Origin: an uncultured Bacilli bacterium
Lineage (GTDB): Bacteria; Bacillota_I; Bacilli_A; RF39; UBA660
DNA: 32,457 nt
Assembly (NCBI GenBank): GCA_944332705.1
Contig: CALVKM010000011.1
Coordinates: 1-32,457, forward strand
Direction of reading: 5' to 3'
Numbering within the stretch: the stretch's first letter is position 1; the number at the start of each line of letters is the position of its first letter. The translations under genes and the position numbers were made by a program. Below are positions 8,157 through 17,567 of the stretch, one piece after another. The notes under the pieces are model-generated. The model saw only the letters and a list, made by a program, of their open reading frames with translations, was not told the origin of the DNA and ran no database searches.

Positions 8157-8810
8157 TTATCTAGTCCCAAAATTATTCATATCTATACTATTTTTAATTT
8201 CTTTTTCATCTCCGGGATATAATTTTAAGATGTTTGATGCTAAAGAATAATTAAAATTATATAAAATCCGATAAATACTTTTTAAATCTTTCATAAGTAA
8301 AGATTTTTTTATTATAACATCTAGGGAATTTACTTTATCAGATATTTTTAAATGAACACTAGTTAGAGGATAATTACCACTAGCTTTAATTTTACTTTTT
8401 TCTTTAATAACATCACTAGCAAAATGAATAGTTTTTATTTCCTTATCTTTAGTAATGGCATAAAATTCAGTAGAATAATATTCAAATCTTTCATCTTCTT
8501 TAGTTTCTCCCCAAATTATTTTTAAAGTATTTTCTAAAATAGAAATACTAATATTTAATTCATTAGAAAATATTTCAATTTCACTATCTTTATCTAGTGA
8601 AGGATCCATAAATATCCTTGTACCTTTATTTTTTAATAAATTAAGTAATTGTCTTACAAATAATTCATCTATTATCTCCGGATTAACATTAAATAAAGCC
8701 AAAAACTTTTCAACAGAAATGGATAGTTCTTGTAGACACGCAAAAATTGATTTATTTTCTAAATCACATTTCTTATTAATAGAGTTAATTAATTTCCAAA
8801 CATCTCTCAT
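8157..8810 (-). CDS. Uncharacterised protein (orf217)
   Basis: I do not recognise this 217-residue, probably soluble protein. It starts MRDVWKLINSINKK, has a helical first half with a possible small DNA-binding-like bundle (about 20-80), and a mixed second half. The frame stays open up to a TTG at 8852, but those extra 14 codons encode a hydrophobic stretch that is really the U-rich terminator of the preceding gene, so I start at ATG 8810. No Shine-Dalgarno is visible; a TATAAT ends only six bases before the ATG, so a leaderless transcript is possible. The Clp ATPase gene follows by 36 bases and is probably co-transcribed. An adaptor role for that ATPase is only a guess from position. Confidence 0.6.
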   Translation of the reverse strand: MRDVWKLINSINKKCDLENKSIFACLQELSISVEKFLALFNVNPEIIDELFVRQLLNLLKNKGTRIFMDPSLDKDSEIEIFSNELNISISILENTLKIIWGETKEDERFEYYSTEFYAITKDKEIKTIHFASDVIKEKSKIKASGNYPLTSVHLKISDKVNSLDVIIKKSLLMKDLKSIYRILYNFNYSLASNILKLYPGDEKEIKNSIDMNNFGTR

Positions 8811-8834
8811 AAATTTATTATATATTAAAATGCC

Positions 8835-8861
8835 AAAGAAAAAAAGAACCAAATTGGTTCC
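8835..8861 (-). terminator. Intrinsic terminator of the distal YfcC carrier gene
   Basis: GAACC and GGTTC form a short hairpin with loop AATTT directly after the TAA at 8863-8865. On the minus strand it is followed by seven T, C and three T. It separates the arginine region from orf217. Confidence 0.7.
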
Positions 8862-8862
8862 T

Positions 8863-10635
8863 TTACATATAAGTTACTACTGTAAATAATACAAGTAGAA
8901 TTATAAGCATGCCTACAACAAATAACCAAATGTATTTTAACCATGACTTATAGTCTATTTTCATAAGTGAAAGACCGATAATTAAAATAGCACTGGTTGG
9001 CAAGAATAATTGAACAAGGCCATACATTGATGTATAAATCGCATGTACTAATGGGAAATTGTCTGTATAAACAGTAGTTAGGAAGCCACCAACTGCATAG
9101 GAAGTGTAACCTAAATCTGGACTAAATACAGATCCTATAATAGCACATAATGATGTAATAAATGGATTAAATCCTTCAACTAAATTGAATAGCCAATTAC
9201 AAATTGTTGATGTAAATGGAATACTTACAATAATGCCAAATACCATGTATGATGCCACAAATAATAATGCTGGTTTAACCATTTTCTTAACACCATTATA
9301 AAAGCCTTCGATAAATTCATCAACTTTCACGCGATATAAGAATGCTAGTATAATTGCCACTAAAATGAAGACACTACATAATAAGAATACATAGTCAAAA
9401 TTTCCAAAAGCAGTTGCTCTTTGACCTAGAAGATAACTAATAATTGTAAAATCTTCTACTGGAGCAAGTGTAGTTAACCATTCATGGAATTCATTAAATA
9501 TGGTAATTCCAAAGTAATCACCCCATGATATATAACCAAGAATTACAATTACTAAAAGTAATAATAATACTATAGCTGTTGGCAGAGCATTCTTCTTCTT
9601 TGATGTTTCTACTGTAAATGGATCGTCAGTAATTTCACTGTTTTTAGTATTTTTCTTTGTTTCACTTAAAACCTTTTTAAGACGCATGCAAATGAAGAAA
9701 TTATATAAAACTATTGTAACAGCAGCAATAATATAACGGTAATTCAAACCAGTTGTCATATATGTTGTGTTACCATAAATATAGTAATTAAAGTTACTAA
9801 TTCCTTCAGTACCAAATGTTGCCCCAAGAATACCTACAAGTATAGAACCAAAGGTTACAATAAATGCCGATAATTTATCCAAATTCATCTTTAGTAATAC
9901 ACTAATGAAGAACGGAACAAATGTTAGAGCAATAAAAGTTTGGGAAAACAAAGATGTTATTACAAATAGAAATACTGATGTTATAACAGAGAATACAATA
10001 GTATGTTTCTTGCATTTTTCAGCAATTACTGTAACTAATCTTTGATAGCCACTAACTTTAGATAAAACGCCATATACACCAGCTAGAACAAATAGATAAA
10101 CTACTTTATCCATAGTGTAATATAGAGCATTATACATTGATATACTAATATCGATTAAACCAACACGACCCATGCCATAATCATAAAAATCGCCGCCATT
10201 AAATTGACCATATGGTATAACCCAAGTAAATAATACAGCAGTTAGTACCATAAATAATATCGATTTAGTTAAACGATGATTATCAGCAGTGATAGAAATC
10301 ATTAAACCACCGACTAAAAAGAATACCAATGCAAGTGATTTTAAAATTAATAAAGAATCAGTTTCGGTAACAAAAATTGCTGCAGCTATTAAAGCACATG
10401 ATAAAGCAATTAAAGTTGCCCCAGTTAAACCAACTTTAGTTAGTTTTTCTTTTAAGTTTTTAAACATAAGTAAATAAATACCTATAACTAAGAAAACTGA
10501 ACCAATGATTTTTAAAACCATATCTGGAGTTGTTGCATCTACAAAGTAAGATACAGCTAATAAAATAACAGCTATTACATCCATTAAAGCTCCAATGCAT
10601 TTTAACATCCCATGTTTTTCAAATATCTTTAACAT
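8863..10635 (-). CDS. YfcC-type ion-transporter superfamily carrier with four-helix N-terminal extension
   Basis: A 590-residue integral membrane protein with about 15 hydrophobic helices. The part from about 125 onward resembles the carrier at 10725-12173: both contain a WGDxxxxTIFxxFxxWLT segment and the bulky loop before it. This places it in the YfcC/DcuC-like ion transporter superfamily (secondary carriers of amino acids or dicarboxylates). Residues 1-120 add four compact helices not found in the neighbour, making it about 108 residues longer. ATG at 10635 has a TAAGGAGG site. It has its own extended -10 promoter and terminators on both sides, so it can be expressed apart from arcABC. 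The substrate cannot be read from sequence; arginine, ornithine or a peptide-derived solute are plausible given the neighbours. Confidence 0.78.
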   Translation of the reverse strand: MLKIFEKHGMLKCIGALMDVIAVILLAVSYFVDATTPDMVLKIIGSVFLVIGIYLLMFKNLKEKLTKVGLTGATLIALSCALIAAAIFVTETDSLLILKSLALVFFLVGGLMISITADNHRLTKSILFMVLTAVLFTWVIPYGQFNGGDFYDYGMGRVGLIDISISMYNALYYTMDKVVYLFVLAGVYGVLSKVSGYQRLVTVIAEKCKKHTIVFSVITSVFLFVITSLFSQTFIALTFVPFFISVLLKMNLDKLSAFIVTFGSILVGILGATFGTEGISNFNYYIYGNTTYMTTGLNYRYIIAAVTIVLYNFFICMRLKKVLSETKKNTKNSEITDDPFTVETSKKKNALPTAIVLLLLLVIVILGYISWGDYFGITIFNEFHEWLTTLAPVEDFTIISYLLGQRATAFGNFDYVFLLCSVFILVAIILAFLYRVKVDEFIEGFYNGVKKMVKPALLFVASYMVFGIIVSIPFTSTICNWLFNLVEGFNPFITSLCAIIGSVFSPDLGYTSYAVGGFLTTVYTDNFPLVHAIYTSMYGLVQLFLPTSAILIIGLSLMKIDYKSWLKYIWLFVVGMLIILLVLFTVVTYM

Positions 10636-10655
10636 TTTTTTACCTCCTTAACAAA

Positions 10656-10664
10656 ATTATAACA
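10656..10664 (-). promoter_or_regulatory. Extended -10 promoter of the distal YfcC carrier
   Basis: TGT-TATAAT on the minus strand is a perfect extended -10, 21 bases before the start codon and just behind the terminator at 10677-10702. The -35 position holds only a T-run. Confidence 0.6.
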
Positions 10665-10676
10665 CTCTAGCAAAAG

Positions 10677-10702
10677 AAAAAAAAGCAAATATTGCTTTTT
10701 TT
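10677..10702 (-). terminator. Terminator between the two YfcC carrier genes
   Basis: GCAA and TTGC flanked by A- and T-runs form a long AT-rich hairpin (AAAAAAGCAA / TTGCTTTTTT) that ends in eight T on the minus strand. It lies 23 bases after the proximal carrier's stop and probably ends the arc transcript. It is almost symmetrical. Confidence 0.75.
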
Positions 10703-10724
10703 CACAGTTTTTCTAACTTTTTAT

Positions 10725-12173
10725 CTAAAATACTAAGGTTATTAACTCTAAAACTAACATATTGGCAACAGCAATAGTTAAAACTATTTTAAATGCCCAT
10801 TTAAACCAAGTTGTATATTCAACTTTAGCTAAGGCAAGGCCTCCCATTATTGCTCCACAAGTTGGAGTAATTAAATTAACTAAACCATTGGCAGCAACAA
10901 AAGTCATAATTGTAACTTCGACACTATAACCTAAAGTGCTTGCAAGACCACCCATGATTGGAGTTGATAAAACAGCTAGACCACTTGATGAAGGTACTAA
11001 AATTGATAATACAACATGCAGTAAGTAATTTAGTGGCACAAAGGCTAGTTCTGGTAAGTTAGATAGCCAGTCCGCGGCATTATAGATTATGTAGTTATCT
11101 AAATGAGTTACTCCCATTAGAACGCTTGCTCCACGAGCAACAGCAATAATTAAAATAACTGCAATCATATCATTAGCGCCATCAATAAAGGTATCAACAA
11201 TTTCTTTTTCTTTAAAGCGATTGATTATACCAATAATTATTGCCATAACGAAGAACCAAACTGAGGCTTCCGCAAAATACCAACCACCTAAAGGTGTTCC
11301 AGTAAGCCAGCCAGTAAATTTATCAAATATTGTAACATTGAAATCTCCCCAAGGGATGAAACCAATAATCATAACAATAAATGTTAAACCTAGTAATATT
11401 AAAGTTATTTTTTGTTTGCCACTTAATTTTACATCTTTTTTCTTATCTTTTGCTCCTTCAATTTCGGCCGCAAATTTCTTTTCCATGGCTTTTTGTTCTT
11501 GAAGTGAAAGAAAAGTTGAACCTTTATCATCTTGAACTTTTTTAGCATAATTCATGACAAAGATAATTGATATTATCAAAGTTGTAATCCATAAAATTAG
11601 TCCTGTAAATATTAGCAAGCCTTGATTGGCTCCAACACCTTCAGGCAAACTACTTACTGCAACACCTACAGCAAATGGATTAACGGTTGAACCAAGAACA
11701 CCAGAACCAGCTCCTAGTAAAACTATGGCTGAACCTACTAAAGTATCCATGCCAGCAGCAACCATTGTGGCGGCCAGTAAAACATAAAATCCAACTGTTT
11801 CTTCAAGCATGCCATAAGTTGTACCCCCAACAGAAAAGATAAACATTAAAATAGGAATTAAAACTATTTCGTTACCTTTTAGTTTTTTAACTAAAACTTT
11901 AATACCAGTTTCTAAGGCACCAGTTTTAGTAATAATTGCCAAAAACCCACCTAGAATAAGAATAAATATACACACATCTACCGCATCGGCAAAACCTAGA
12001 ATTGGTGATAGTAAAAAGTCTGATAGTTTAGCACCAACTGTACCACTACCATCAACCAAAACACCATCAACAAACTCTGCATTTGGTAAAACGTGTGATA
12101 GTATCGCTAAGGCAATTATCAATATAAAGATAATTGAGAAAGCCGATAACATAAATTTTTTTCTTTTGGCCAT
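10725..12173 (-). CDS. YfcC-family carrier, probable arginine/ornithine exchanger of the arc operon
   Basis: A 482-residue polytopic membrane protein of the YfcC family (ion transporter superfamily). Hydrophobic helices fill most of the sequence, with a charged cytosolic loop at about 215-255 (MEKKFAAEIEGAKDKKKD). Motifs seen include SVGGTTYGMLEET (about 114-126), GAGSGVLGSTVNPFAVG (about 154-170) and a second-half counterpart around PSSSGLAVLSTP (about 396-407) and TPTCGAIMGG, the hairpin-like repeats of this fold. It starts one base after the arcC stop with a GTAGGAGG site, so it is part of arcABC. In ADI operons the carrier here exchanges arginine for ornithine; classical ArcD belongs to another superfamily, so the substrate is inferred from context. 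Confidence 0.85.
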   Translation of the reverse strand: MAKRKKFMLSAFSIIFILIIALAILSHVLPNAEFVDGVLVDGSGTVGAKLSDFLLSPILGFADAVDVCIFILILGGFLAIITKTGALETGIKVLVKKLKGNEIVLIPILMFIFSVGGTTYGMLEETVGFYVLLAATMVAAGMDTLVGSAIVLLGAGSGVLGSTVNPFAVGVAVSSLPEGVGANQGLLIFTGLILWITTLIISIIFVMNYAKKVQDDKGSTFLSLQEQKAMEKKFAAEIEGAKDKKKDVKLSGKQKITLILLGLTFIVMIIGFIPWGDFNVTIFDKFTGWLTGTPLGGWYFAEASVWFFVMAIIIGIINRFKEKEIVDTFIDGANDMIAVILIIAVARGASVLMGVTHLDNYIIYNAADWLSNLPELAFVPLNYLLHVVLSILVPSSSGLAVLSTPIMGGLASTLGYSVEVTIMTFVAANGLVNLITPTCGAIMGGLALAKVEYTTWFKWAFKIVLTIAVANMLVLELITLVF

Positions 12174-12174
12174 A

Positions 12175-13110
12175 TTATTTTCCTCCTACAATTTTCGTAC
12201 CAATATTATCTTCAAAAGCAATCCCTGCATTTTCTAGTGATGAAATTATTGCTTCTTTTTGGGAGTTTTCTACAAATTCGATGCAAGCTTCTACTTTTGG
12301 TAGCATACTACCTTTAGCAAATTCATTTGTTTTAATGTAGTTTTTAGCTTCATCCACGGTCATTTTTGATATACCTTTTTCTTTATCAGTGCCAAAATTT
12401 AAATATACTTTATCAATTGAAGTTAATATTAATAACTTATCAGCATCAATTAATTTAGCAAGTAAGGCACTAGATAAATCTTTATCAATTACTGCATCAA
12501 CTCCTTCTAACAATTCATGTTTATCATTTTTAATGACTGGAATTCCACCTCCTCCACAAGCAATAACTACAATGCCAGAATCTATTAATTTGGCAATTGC
12601 TTTTTTTTCAATTATGTCTATAGGTTTAGGAGATGCTACTACTCTTCTATAACCCCTACCAGCATCTTCCATAAATGTATAACCCTTTTCTTTTTCCTCT
12701 TTCTTAGCTTCTTCTAAATCATAAAAAGCACCAATTGGCTTAGTAGGATTTTTAAAAGCGGGATCAGAGGCATCAACTAAGACTTGAGTTATAAGCGTTA
12801 CACAATCTTTTTTTATCTTCTGTCTTTCTAATTCATCTTGCAAAGCTTGTTGTAATTGATAACCAATATAGCCTTGAGACATACTACCACATTCAGCAAA
12901 AGGCATAATTGGAGTATCAACTTTACTACTTGCATATTCCATTGCTAGAGATATTTGTCCAACTTGGGGACCATTACCATGAGTTAAAACTATTTCATTA
13001 CCATCTTTAATTAATTTAACAATTATTTTGGCAACACGTTCTAATCTATCCATTTGCTCTTCGGGAGTATTACCTAAGGCATTACCTCCAAGGGCTATTA
13101 CTATTTTCAT
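12175..13110 (-). CDS. arcC: Carbamate kinase
   Basis: It transfers phosphate from carbamoyl phosphate to ADP, giving ATP, CO2 and ammonia: the energy-yielding last step of the arginine deiminase pathway. The 311-residue amino-acid-kinase-fold protein has the N-terminal VIALGGNAL (4-12), [11 protein letters not shown] (42-52), the mid-region ACGGGGIPV, and a C-terminal GSMLPKVEA with the conserved Lys. Length is normal. ATG at 13110 has a GGAGG site and lies inside arcB, overlapping its end by 29 bases, so the two are translationally coupled. The carrier gene follows after one base. Confidence 0.96.
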   Translation of the reverse strand: MKIVIALGGNALGNTPEEQMDRLERVAKIIVKLIKDGNEIVLTHGNGPQVGQISLAMEYASSKVDTPIMPFAECGSMSQGYIGYQLQQALQDELERQKIKKDCVTLITQVLVDASDPAFKNPTKPIGAFYDLEEAKKEEKEKGYTFMEDAGRGYRRVVASPKPIDIIEKKAIAKLIDSGIVVIACGGGGIPVIKNDKHELLEGVDAVIDKDLSSALLAKLIDADKLLILTSIDKVYLNFGTDKEKGISKMTVDEAKNYIKTNEFAKGSMLPKVEACIEFVENSQKEAIISSLENAGIAFEDNIGTKIVGGK

Positions 13111-14101
13111 TATTACCTCCTAAAGTGGCATACATAACAGCTTTTATTGTATGCATTCTATTTTCTGCTTCATCAAATACTTTAGATTTATCCATTCTAA
13201 ATACTTCATCAGTTACTTCCATTTCCCTTAAGCCAAATTTTTCATAAATATCTTTACCAATAGTGGTATTTAAATCATGAAATGATGGTAAACAATGCAA
13301 GAATATAGCACTTTCTTTAGCGTGCGATAAAACATCGCTATTTACTTGATATTTCTTTAGTAAATTAATTCTTTCTTCCCAAACACTATCCGCTTCTCCC
13401 ATGGATACCCAAACATCAGTATAGAAGACATCCGCATCTTTAACAGCAGAATATATATCTTCATTAAATTCAATAATTGATCCAGTAGACAAAGCAATAT
13501 CTTTACAAATATTAACTAAGTTTTCATCTGGCCACAAACTTTTTGGAGCCGCCAAGGAAAAGTTAACACCTAATTTAGCACTAGCAACCATTAGGGAATT
13601 AGCAACATTATTGCGTCCATCACCACAAAATACTAACTTTAATCCTTTGAGGGTGCCAAAATTTTCTTTAATAGTTAGAAAATCAGCAAGCATTTGGGTT
13701 GGATGAAATTCATTAGTTAGACCATTCCACACTGGTACACCTGCATTTTTGGCTAAATTTTCAACAATACTTTGATCAAATCCCCGATATTCTATGCCAT
13801 CATACATTCGTCCTAGTACTTTCGCAGTATCTTCAATACTTTCTTTTTTGCCCATTTGACTAGCTGCGGGATCTAGAAATGTTACATGCATTCCCAAATC
13901 ATAAGCCGCAACTTCAAAAGCACATCTTGTTCTTGTTGAAGTTTTTTCAAATAAAAGAGCAATATTTTTTCCTTTTAAATATTCATGAGGAATATTATTT
14001 TTCTTTTTATTTTTAAAATCCGCACTTAAATCTAATAGATACTCAATTTCTTCTGTAGTATAATCTAGTAGTTTTAAAAAATTTCGTCCTTTTAAGTTCA
14101 T
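13082..14101 (-). CDS. arcB: Ornithine carbamoyltransferase, catabolic
   Basis: In this pathway it splits citrulline with phosphate into ornithine and carbamoyl phosphate. The 339-residue protein has the carbamoyl-phosphate loop STRTR (55-59), HPTQ (133-136), the ornithine-binding D229 and SMG loop (233-235), and the catalytic HCLP (269-272). The SMG loop argues for ornithine over putrescine or agmatine carbamoyltransferases. Start ATG 14099-14101 overlaps the arcA stop as TAATG, with a GGGAGG site inside arcA. Its last 29 bases overlap arcC. The catabolic direction is inferred from the operon; no argG, argH or argC is present. Confidence 0.96.
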   Translation of the reverse strand: MNLKGRNFLKLLDYTTEEIEYLLDLSADFKNKKKNNIPHEYLKGKNIALLFEKTSTRTRCAFEVAAYDLGMHVTFLDPAASQMGKKESIEDTAKVLGRMYDGIEYRGFDQSIVENLAKNAGVPVWNGLTNEFHPTQMLADFLTIKENFGTLKGLKLVFCGDGRNNVANSLMVASAKLGVNFSLAAPKSLWPDENLVNICKDIALSTGSIIEFNEDIYSAVKDADVFYTDVWVSMGEADSVWEERINLLKKYQVNSDVLSHAKESAIFLHCLPSFHDLNTTIGKDIYEKFGLREMEVTDEVFRMDKSKVFDEAENRMHTIKAVMYATLGGNNENSNSPWR

Positions 14102-15342
14102 TAGTCCTCCCTATATAGTGGCATACTCATACATCTTGGACCACCACGACCGCGTGAAAGTTCAGCACTAGCCATTTCGATAACTTTAATACCATGAGCT
14201 CTTAAAACTTCATTAGTTATATTATTACGATTATAAACAACTACTACTCCTGGAGCAATACATAATGTATTTGTGCCATCATTCCATTGTTCTCTTTGAC
14301 TAGCTACATCATCTCCTCCAGCACAAGGAATTAAAGTTACTTTTAAACCTAAATAATGACTCAATATGTTTTCTAGAGAATCATTTATCTCGCGAACATT
14401 TAAATCTTCATCACTATTAGGATCATTTCCTTCAGTTATTTCAAATACTTGCAAGGTTTTCATAATTCCAGGATGATAAGTAAATTTATCAACATCTATT
14501 TGGGTAAATACTGTATCAAGATGCATAAATGCCCTGGACTCAGGAATATTGAAAGCTAATACAGTATCTATACTGCAACTTGGATTTTTAAATAAATTTT
14601 TAGCTAGTTTATCAATAGCTCCCGCTTCGGTTCTTTGAGATATTCCAACTGCTAAAATGTGGTCATTTAAATTTAGAACATCCCCACCTTCAATATGCCA
14701 ATCATAGTCCCTATCATAATATTTTTCTATTTCTCCTTTAAATTTAGGATGATATTTAAAAATATAATCCGCATAGATAGTTTCTCTTCTGCGAGTTTCT
14801 GAATACATTTTATTTAAAACTATGCCACTACCAACACTAGCAAAAGGATCTCTAGTAAAATACAAATTAGGCATAGGTTCAACAATAAAATCAGTTTCCG
14901 CTGTAACTAAATCTACTAAAGATTTTTCCATAATTCTTTTACTACGATCTAGTTCATAAATTTGGACACCTTCCATAGTTTTTAAAACAAATTCTTTAGT
15001 TTCTTCAATACCCATTAAGTATTCATAAACTAAATCACGATATTTTGGAGTATTTACTCCAGCTTCAGCGATAAATTGCCTTAAGAATTTAGGCTTAATT
15101 TCCGGATTATAATCCAGAGTTTCAGCCATTAAATCCTCCAAATAATAAACTTTGATGTCATTGTCCCTTAAAATTTGGACAAATTCATCATGTTCCGCCT
15201 GGGCTACTTTTAAATAAGGAATGTCATCAAAAAGCAACCGATGTAATGTATCGGGAGTCAAATTGAGTAATTCCTTGCCTGGGCGATGAACTAAGACTTC
15301 TTTTAAAGGTTTAATTTCGCTTTTTACATTAATTTCACTCAT
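14101..15342 (-). CDS. arcA: Arginine deiminase
   Basis: It hydrolyses L-arginine to citrulline and ammonia, the first step of the ADI pathway. The 413-residue protein has the normal length and the family motifs: TRDPF (163-167), the catalytic Glu/His positions in HIEGGD (216-221) and MHLDTVFT (273-280), and the C-terminal nucleophile Cys404 in [13 protein letters not shown] at 15342 has a TAAGGAGG site. It follows the ABC ATPase gene by 44 bases with no terminator. An AT-rich TATAAT-like stretch lies in that gap, so an internal promoter is possible. Tight coupling to arcB (TAATG) and arcC makes this the core of an arginine-fermentation operon. Confidence 0.97.
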   Translation of the reverse strand: MSEINVKSEIKPLKEVLVHRPGKELLNLTPDTLHRLLFDDIPYLKVAQAEHDEFVQILRDNDIKVYYLEDLMAETLDYNPEIKPKFLRQFIAEAGVNTPKYRDLVYEYLMGIEETKEFVLKTMEGVQIYELDRSKRIMEKSLVDLVTAETDFIVEPMPNLYFTRDPFASVGSGIVLNKMYSETRRRETIYADYIFKYHPKFKGEIEKYYDRDYDWHIEGGDVLNLNDHILAVGISQRTEAGAIDKLAKNLFKNPSCSIDTVLAFNIPESRAFMHLDTVFTQIDVDKFTYHPGIMKTLQVFEITEGNDPNSDEDLNVREINDSLENILSHYLGLKVTLIPCAGGDDVASQREQWNDGTNTLCIAPGVVVVYNRNNITNEVLRAHGIKVIEMASAELSRGRGGPRCMSMPLYRED

Positions 15343-15386
15343 ATATCCTCCTTATTATATTATATATTGTATCACATTTTTTTAAA

Positions 15387-16106
15387 TTAAACTATACTTT
15401 CTAAAAATTCTTTTAATCTTTTACTTTTGGGATGTTTAAATATGTCTTTTGGTGATCCTTCTTCAACTATAACTCCATCATCCATAAAAATTACTCTACC
15501 AGCAAAGTTTTGAGCAAAAGTCATTTCATGTGTTACAACAATCATTGTTAAACCACTTTTACCTAATTCTTCCATCAATTCTAAGACTTCTTTTTTCATC
15601 TCTGGGTCTAAAGCTGATGTTGGTTCATCAAATAGCATTAATTTTGGTTCTAATATTAAGGCTCTAATGATTGCTACTCTTTGTTGTTGTCCTCCAGAAA
15701 GCTCTTTAGGATAATTATTTTCTTTATCACTTAGATGAATTTTTTCTAACAATTCTCTAGCTTTTTTTATAGCCTCTTCTTTAGACATTAATTTTAATTT
15801 AACCGGAGCCAAAATAATGTTTTCTAAAACTGTTAAATGAGGAAATAAATTAAATTGTTGAAATACCATTCCCATTTTAATTCTTATTTTATATAATTCA
15901 TCATCATTAGCTAAAGGAATTCCTTCAAATAAAACTTTACCACCGGTTGGTTTTTCAATATGATTAATACAACGAAGTAATGTCGATTTGCCACAACCAG
16001 ATGGACCAATTATAACTAATCTTTCTTTTTCATTAACTTGTAAATTGATTTTCTTTAATACCTTGGTTTTACCAAAATTCTTTTCTAAATTTTTAACTAC
16101 TAACAT
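15387..16106 (-). CDS. Polar amino acid ABC transporter, ATP-binding protein (GlnQ/ArtP type)
   Basis: The 239-residue nucleotide-binding subunit has Walker [10 protein letters not shown] (34-42), the Q-loop in [11 protein letters not shown] (about 80-90), the ABC signature LSGGQQQR (about 135-142), Walker B LMLFDEP (about 156-162), D-loop SALDPE and switch His in VVTHEM. These are the features of the PAAT subfamily. ATG at 16106 has an AAGGAAG site and overlaps the permease end by 14 bases. Together with the permease and binding protein it forms a complete importer just ahead of arcA, so arginine is the likely solute, though the sequence alone does not fix that. Confidence 0.94.
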   Translation of the reverse strand: MLVVKNLEKNFGKTKVLKKINLQVNEKERLVIIGPSGCGKSTLLRCINHIEKPTGGKVLFEGIPLANDDELYKIRIKMGMVFQQFNLFPHLTVLENIILAPVKLKLMSKEEAIKKARELLEKIHLSDKENNYPKELSGGQQQRVAIIRALILEPKLMLFDEPTSALDPEMKKEVLELMEELGKSGLTMIVVTHEMTFAQNFAGRVIFMDDGVIVEEGSPKDIFKHPKSKRLKEFLESIV

Positions 16107-16779
16107 TGTTCAACTTCCTTTCCATTAATCCAACCAACTTTGTTAAAATTAATGTTAATAAGAAATAGATTATAGCAACAATTATTAATGGGAAAAAATA
16201 ATCATATGTTCTTGATGCTATAATATCACTGGCTTTTGTTAATTCAACAATTCCTATATAAGCTCCAACTGATGTTTCTTTAACAAGTGTTATAAATTCA
16301 TTACCTAAGGCAGGTAAAATATTTTTTATAGCTTGAGGTAATATAATATATATCATAATCTGAAAATAATTAAATCCTAAAGAACTACCAGCTTCAATTT
16401 GGCCTTTATCAATGGAATTTATTCCTGCTCGAATAACTTCAGCTACATAAGCTCCAGAATTTATACCAAATGCAAGTATTCCTACTAAAACAATATTAAT
16501 ATCAACACTAGCAAAAATAACATAATAAATTATCATTAATTGTAAAATTGATGGTGTTCCTCTGATAATATTAACATAAGCCTTAGCTAAAAAATTCAAA
16601 AATTTTAATTTATGACTATATTCAGAGTAATTTCTAATTAATGCTATAATTATTCCAATAATTACTCCCAAAATGACCGCAAAAAAGGCAATTATTAAAG
16701 TATTTTTTAACCCTTCTAAAAAGAAAAGATAACGATTATCAACTATTAATGTATCATACAAACTTTCAAATAACTTCAT
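16093..16779 (-). CDS. Polar amino acid ABC transporter, permease (HisM/GlnP type)
   Basis: A 228-residue inner-membrane subunit with about five helices and the EAA loop ([14 protein letters not shown]...LPQA) that docks onto the ATPase, followed by [12 protein letters not shown] typical of polar amino acid permeases. I start at ATG 16779; the GTG at 16785 lies within the AAGGTG ribosome binding site. That site overlaps the stop of the binding-protein gene, so translation is coupled. As only one permease is encoded, the transporter is probably a homodimer in the membrane. Confidence 0.93.
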   Translation of the reverse strand: MKLFESLYDTLIVDNRYLFFLEGLKNTLIIAFFAVILGVIIGIIIALIRNYSEYSHKLKFLNFLAKAYVNIIRGTPSILQLMIIYYVIFASVDINIVLVGILAFGINSGAYVAEVIRAGINSIDKGQIEAGSSLGFNYFQIMIYIILPQAIKNILPALGNEFITLVKETSVGAYIGIVELTKASDIIASRTYDYFFPLIIVAIIYFLLTLILTKLVGLMERKLNNVSS

Positions 16780-16786
16780 AAACACC

Positions 16787-17497
16787 TTAAGAATGATTAA
16801 TTATAAATTCTTCAATTTTTCCGTTTTTCATTAATTCTTCTAGTACTTCATTAATAGCATTTAATAATTCTTTATTACCTTTTTTGACAATCATTCCATA
16901 AGTATCTGTAAATAGTTCATTTTCTAATATTTTTAAACCACTATTTTCTTCTAAAATTTCTTTAGCTGGTAATTCATCCATAACAACACAATCTACTTTA
17001 GATGTTTTTAAATCTTCAATAGCTGCTAAATATTTTTTCTGACGAACTACTTCAGCATTTGGATAATTTTTAGTAACATAACTATCACCAACACTACCAA
17101 GTTGAACAGCAATTTTTAAATTATCTAAATCATTAGTAGTAATATTACTATCTTCTTTAACTATTACAATTTGTTTAGATGTTGTATAGTTTATAGTAAA
17201 ATCTACTTTTTCAGCTCTTTCATCACTATAACTAATTCCTGCAGCACCAAAATCCGCTTTGCCAGTTTTTACTTCATTGATAATGGAATCAAATGCTACA
17301 TCTTTTATAACTAGTTCTTTACCTAATTTTTTAGCTATTTCTTTAGCAATATCGACATCTGCTCCCACTATCTCACCATTTTCATAATATTCATATGGAG
17401 CAAATCCAGCTTCAGTCACCATAACAAGAGTATCATCATCTTTGCCACAGCCACTTATCAAAAATAAACTTAATAATAAAATAATAATTTTTTTCAA
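16787..17497 (-). CDS. Amino acid ABC transporter substrate-binding lipoprotein
   Basis: A 236-residue SBP_bac_3 protein: a short basic start (KK), a hydrophobic run and the lipobox LISGC, so it is lipid-anchored at Cys and displays a binding domain outside the membrane. After the linker GKDDD come family features: GFAPYEYYENGEIVGADVD, DVAFDSIINEVKTGKAD and SYSDERAEKVDFT, the last providing the alpha-carboxylate Arg contact. I prefer the TTG at 17497 because AGGTG lies eight bases before it. An upstream in-frame TTG at 17518 has no ribosome binding site and falls at the predicted transcription start. First gene of the arginine locus, directly behind an extended -10 promoter. Specificity for arginine is inferred from arcABC. 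Confidence 0.92.
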   Translation of the reverse strand: MKKIIILLLSLFLISGCGKDDDTLVMVTEAGFAPYEYYENGEIVGADVDIAKEIAKKLGKELVIKDVAFDSIINEVKTGKADFGAAGISYSDERAEKVDFTINYTTSKQIVIVKEDSNITTNDLDNLKIAVQLGSVGDSYVTKNYPNAEVVRQKKYLAAIEDLKTSKVDCVVMDELPAKEILEENSGLKILENELFTDTYGMIVKKGNKELLNAINEVLEELMKNGKIEEFIINHS

Positions 17498-17522
17498 ATA
17501 TACTACACCTACTTTCAAAAAG

Positions 17523-17531
17523 AGTATAGCA
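17523..17531 (-). promoter_or_regulatory. Extended -10 promoter of the arginine transport/arc locus
   Basis: TGC-TATACT on the minus strand lies just past the terminator of the preceding gene and about 25 bases before the preferred TTG start. The -35 is poor. No clear ArgR box or catabolite site was found. This would drive the three ABC genes, arcABC and the proximal carrier as one transcript to the terminator at 10677. Confidence 0.6.
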
Positions 17532-17540
17532 TGTTTTAGA

Positions 17541-17567
17541 AAAAAAATCCACTGAAATTAATCAGTG
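17541..17567 (-). terminator. Intrinsic terminator of the lysS operon
   Basis: CACTGA and TCAGTG form a six-base-pair hairpin (17550-17567) followed on the minus strand by GGA and eight T. It overlaps the stop codon of orf318 (17558-17560). Confidence 0.75.

Noticed and set aside
8811-8852. A TTG-initiated hydrophobic N-terminus on orf217
   Set aside because: Those codons are the terminator hairpin and U-tract of the preceding carrier gene; the frame is open by chance.
6259-12652. Plus-strand open frames inside the Clp, carrier and arcC genes
   Set aside because: They lie wholly opposite well-supported genes, lack ribosome binding sites and give low-complexity sequences.
15343-15386. Crp/Fnr-type operator (TGTGA) upstream of arcA
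   Set aside because: Only a half-site is present; the opposing TCACA is missing.
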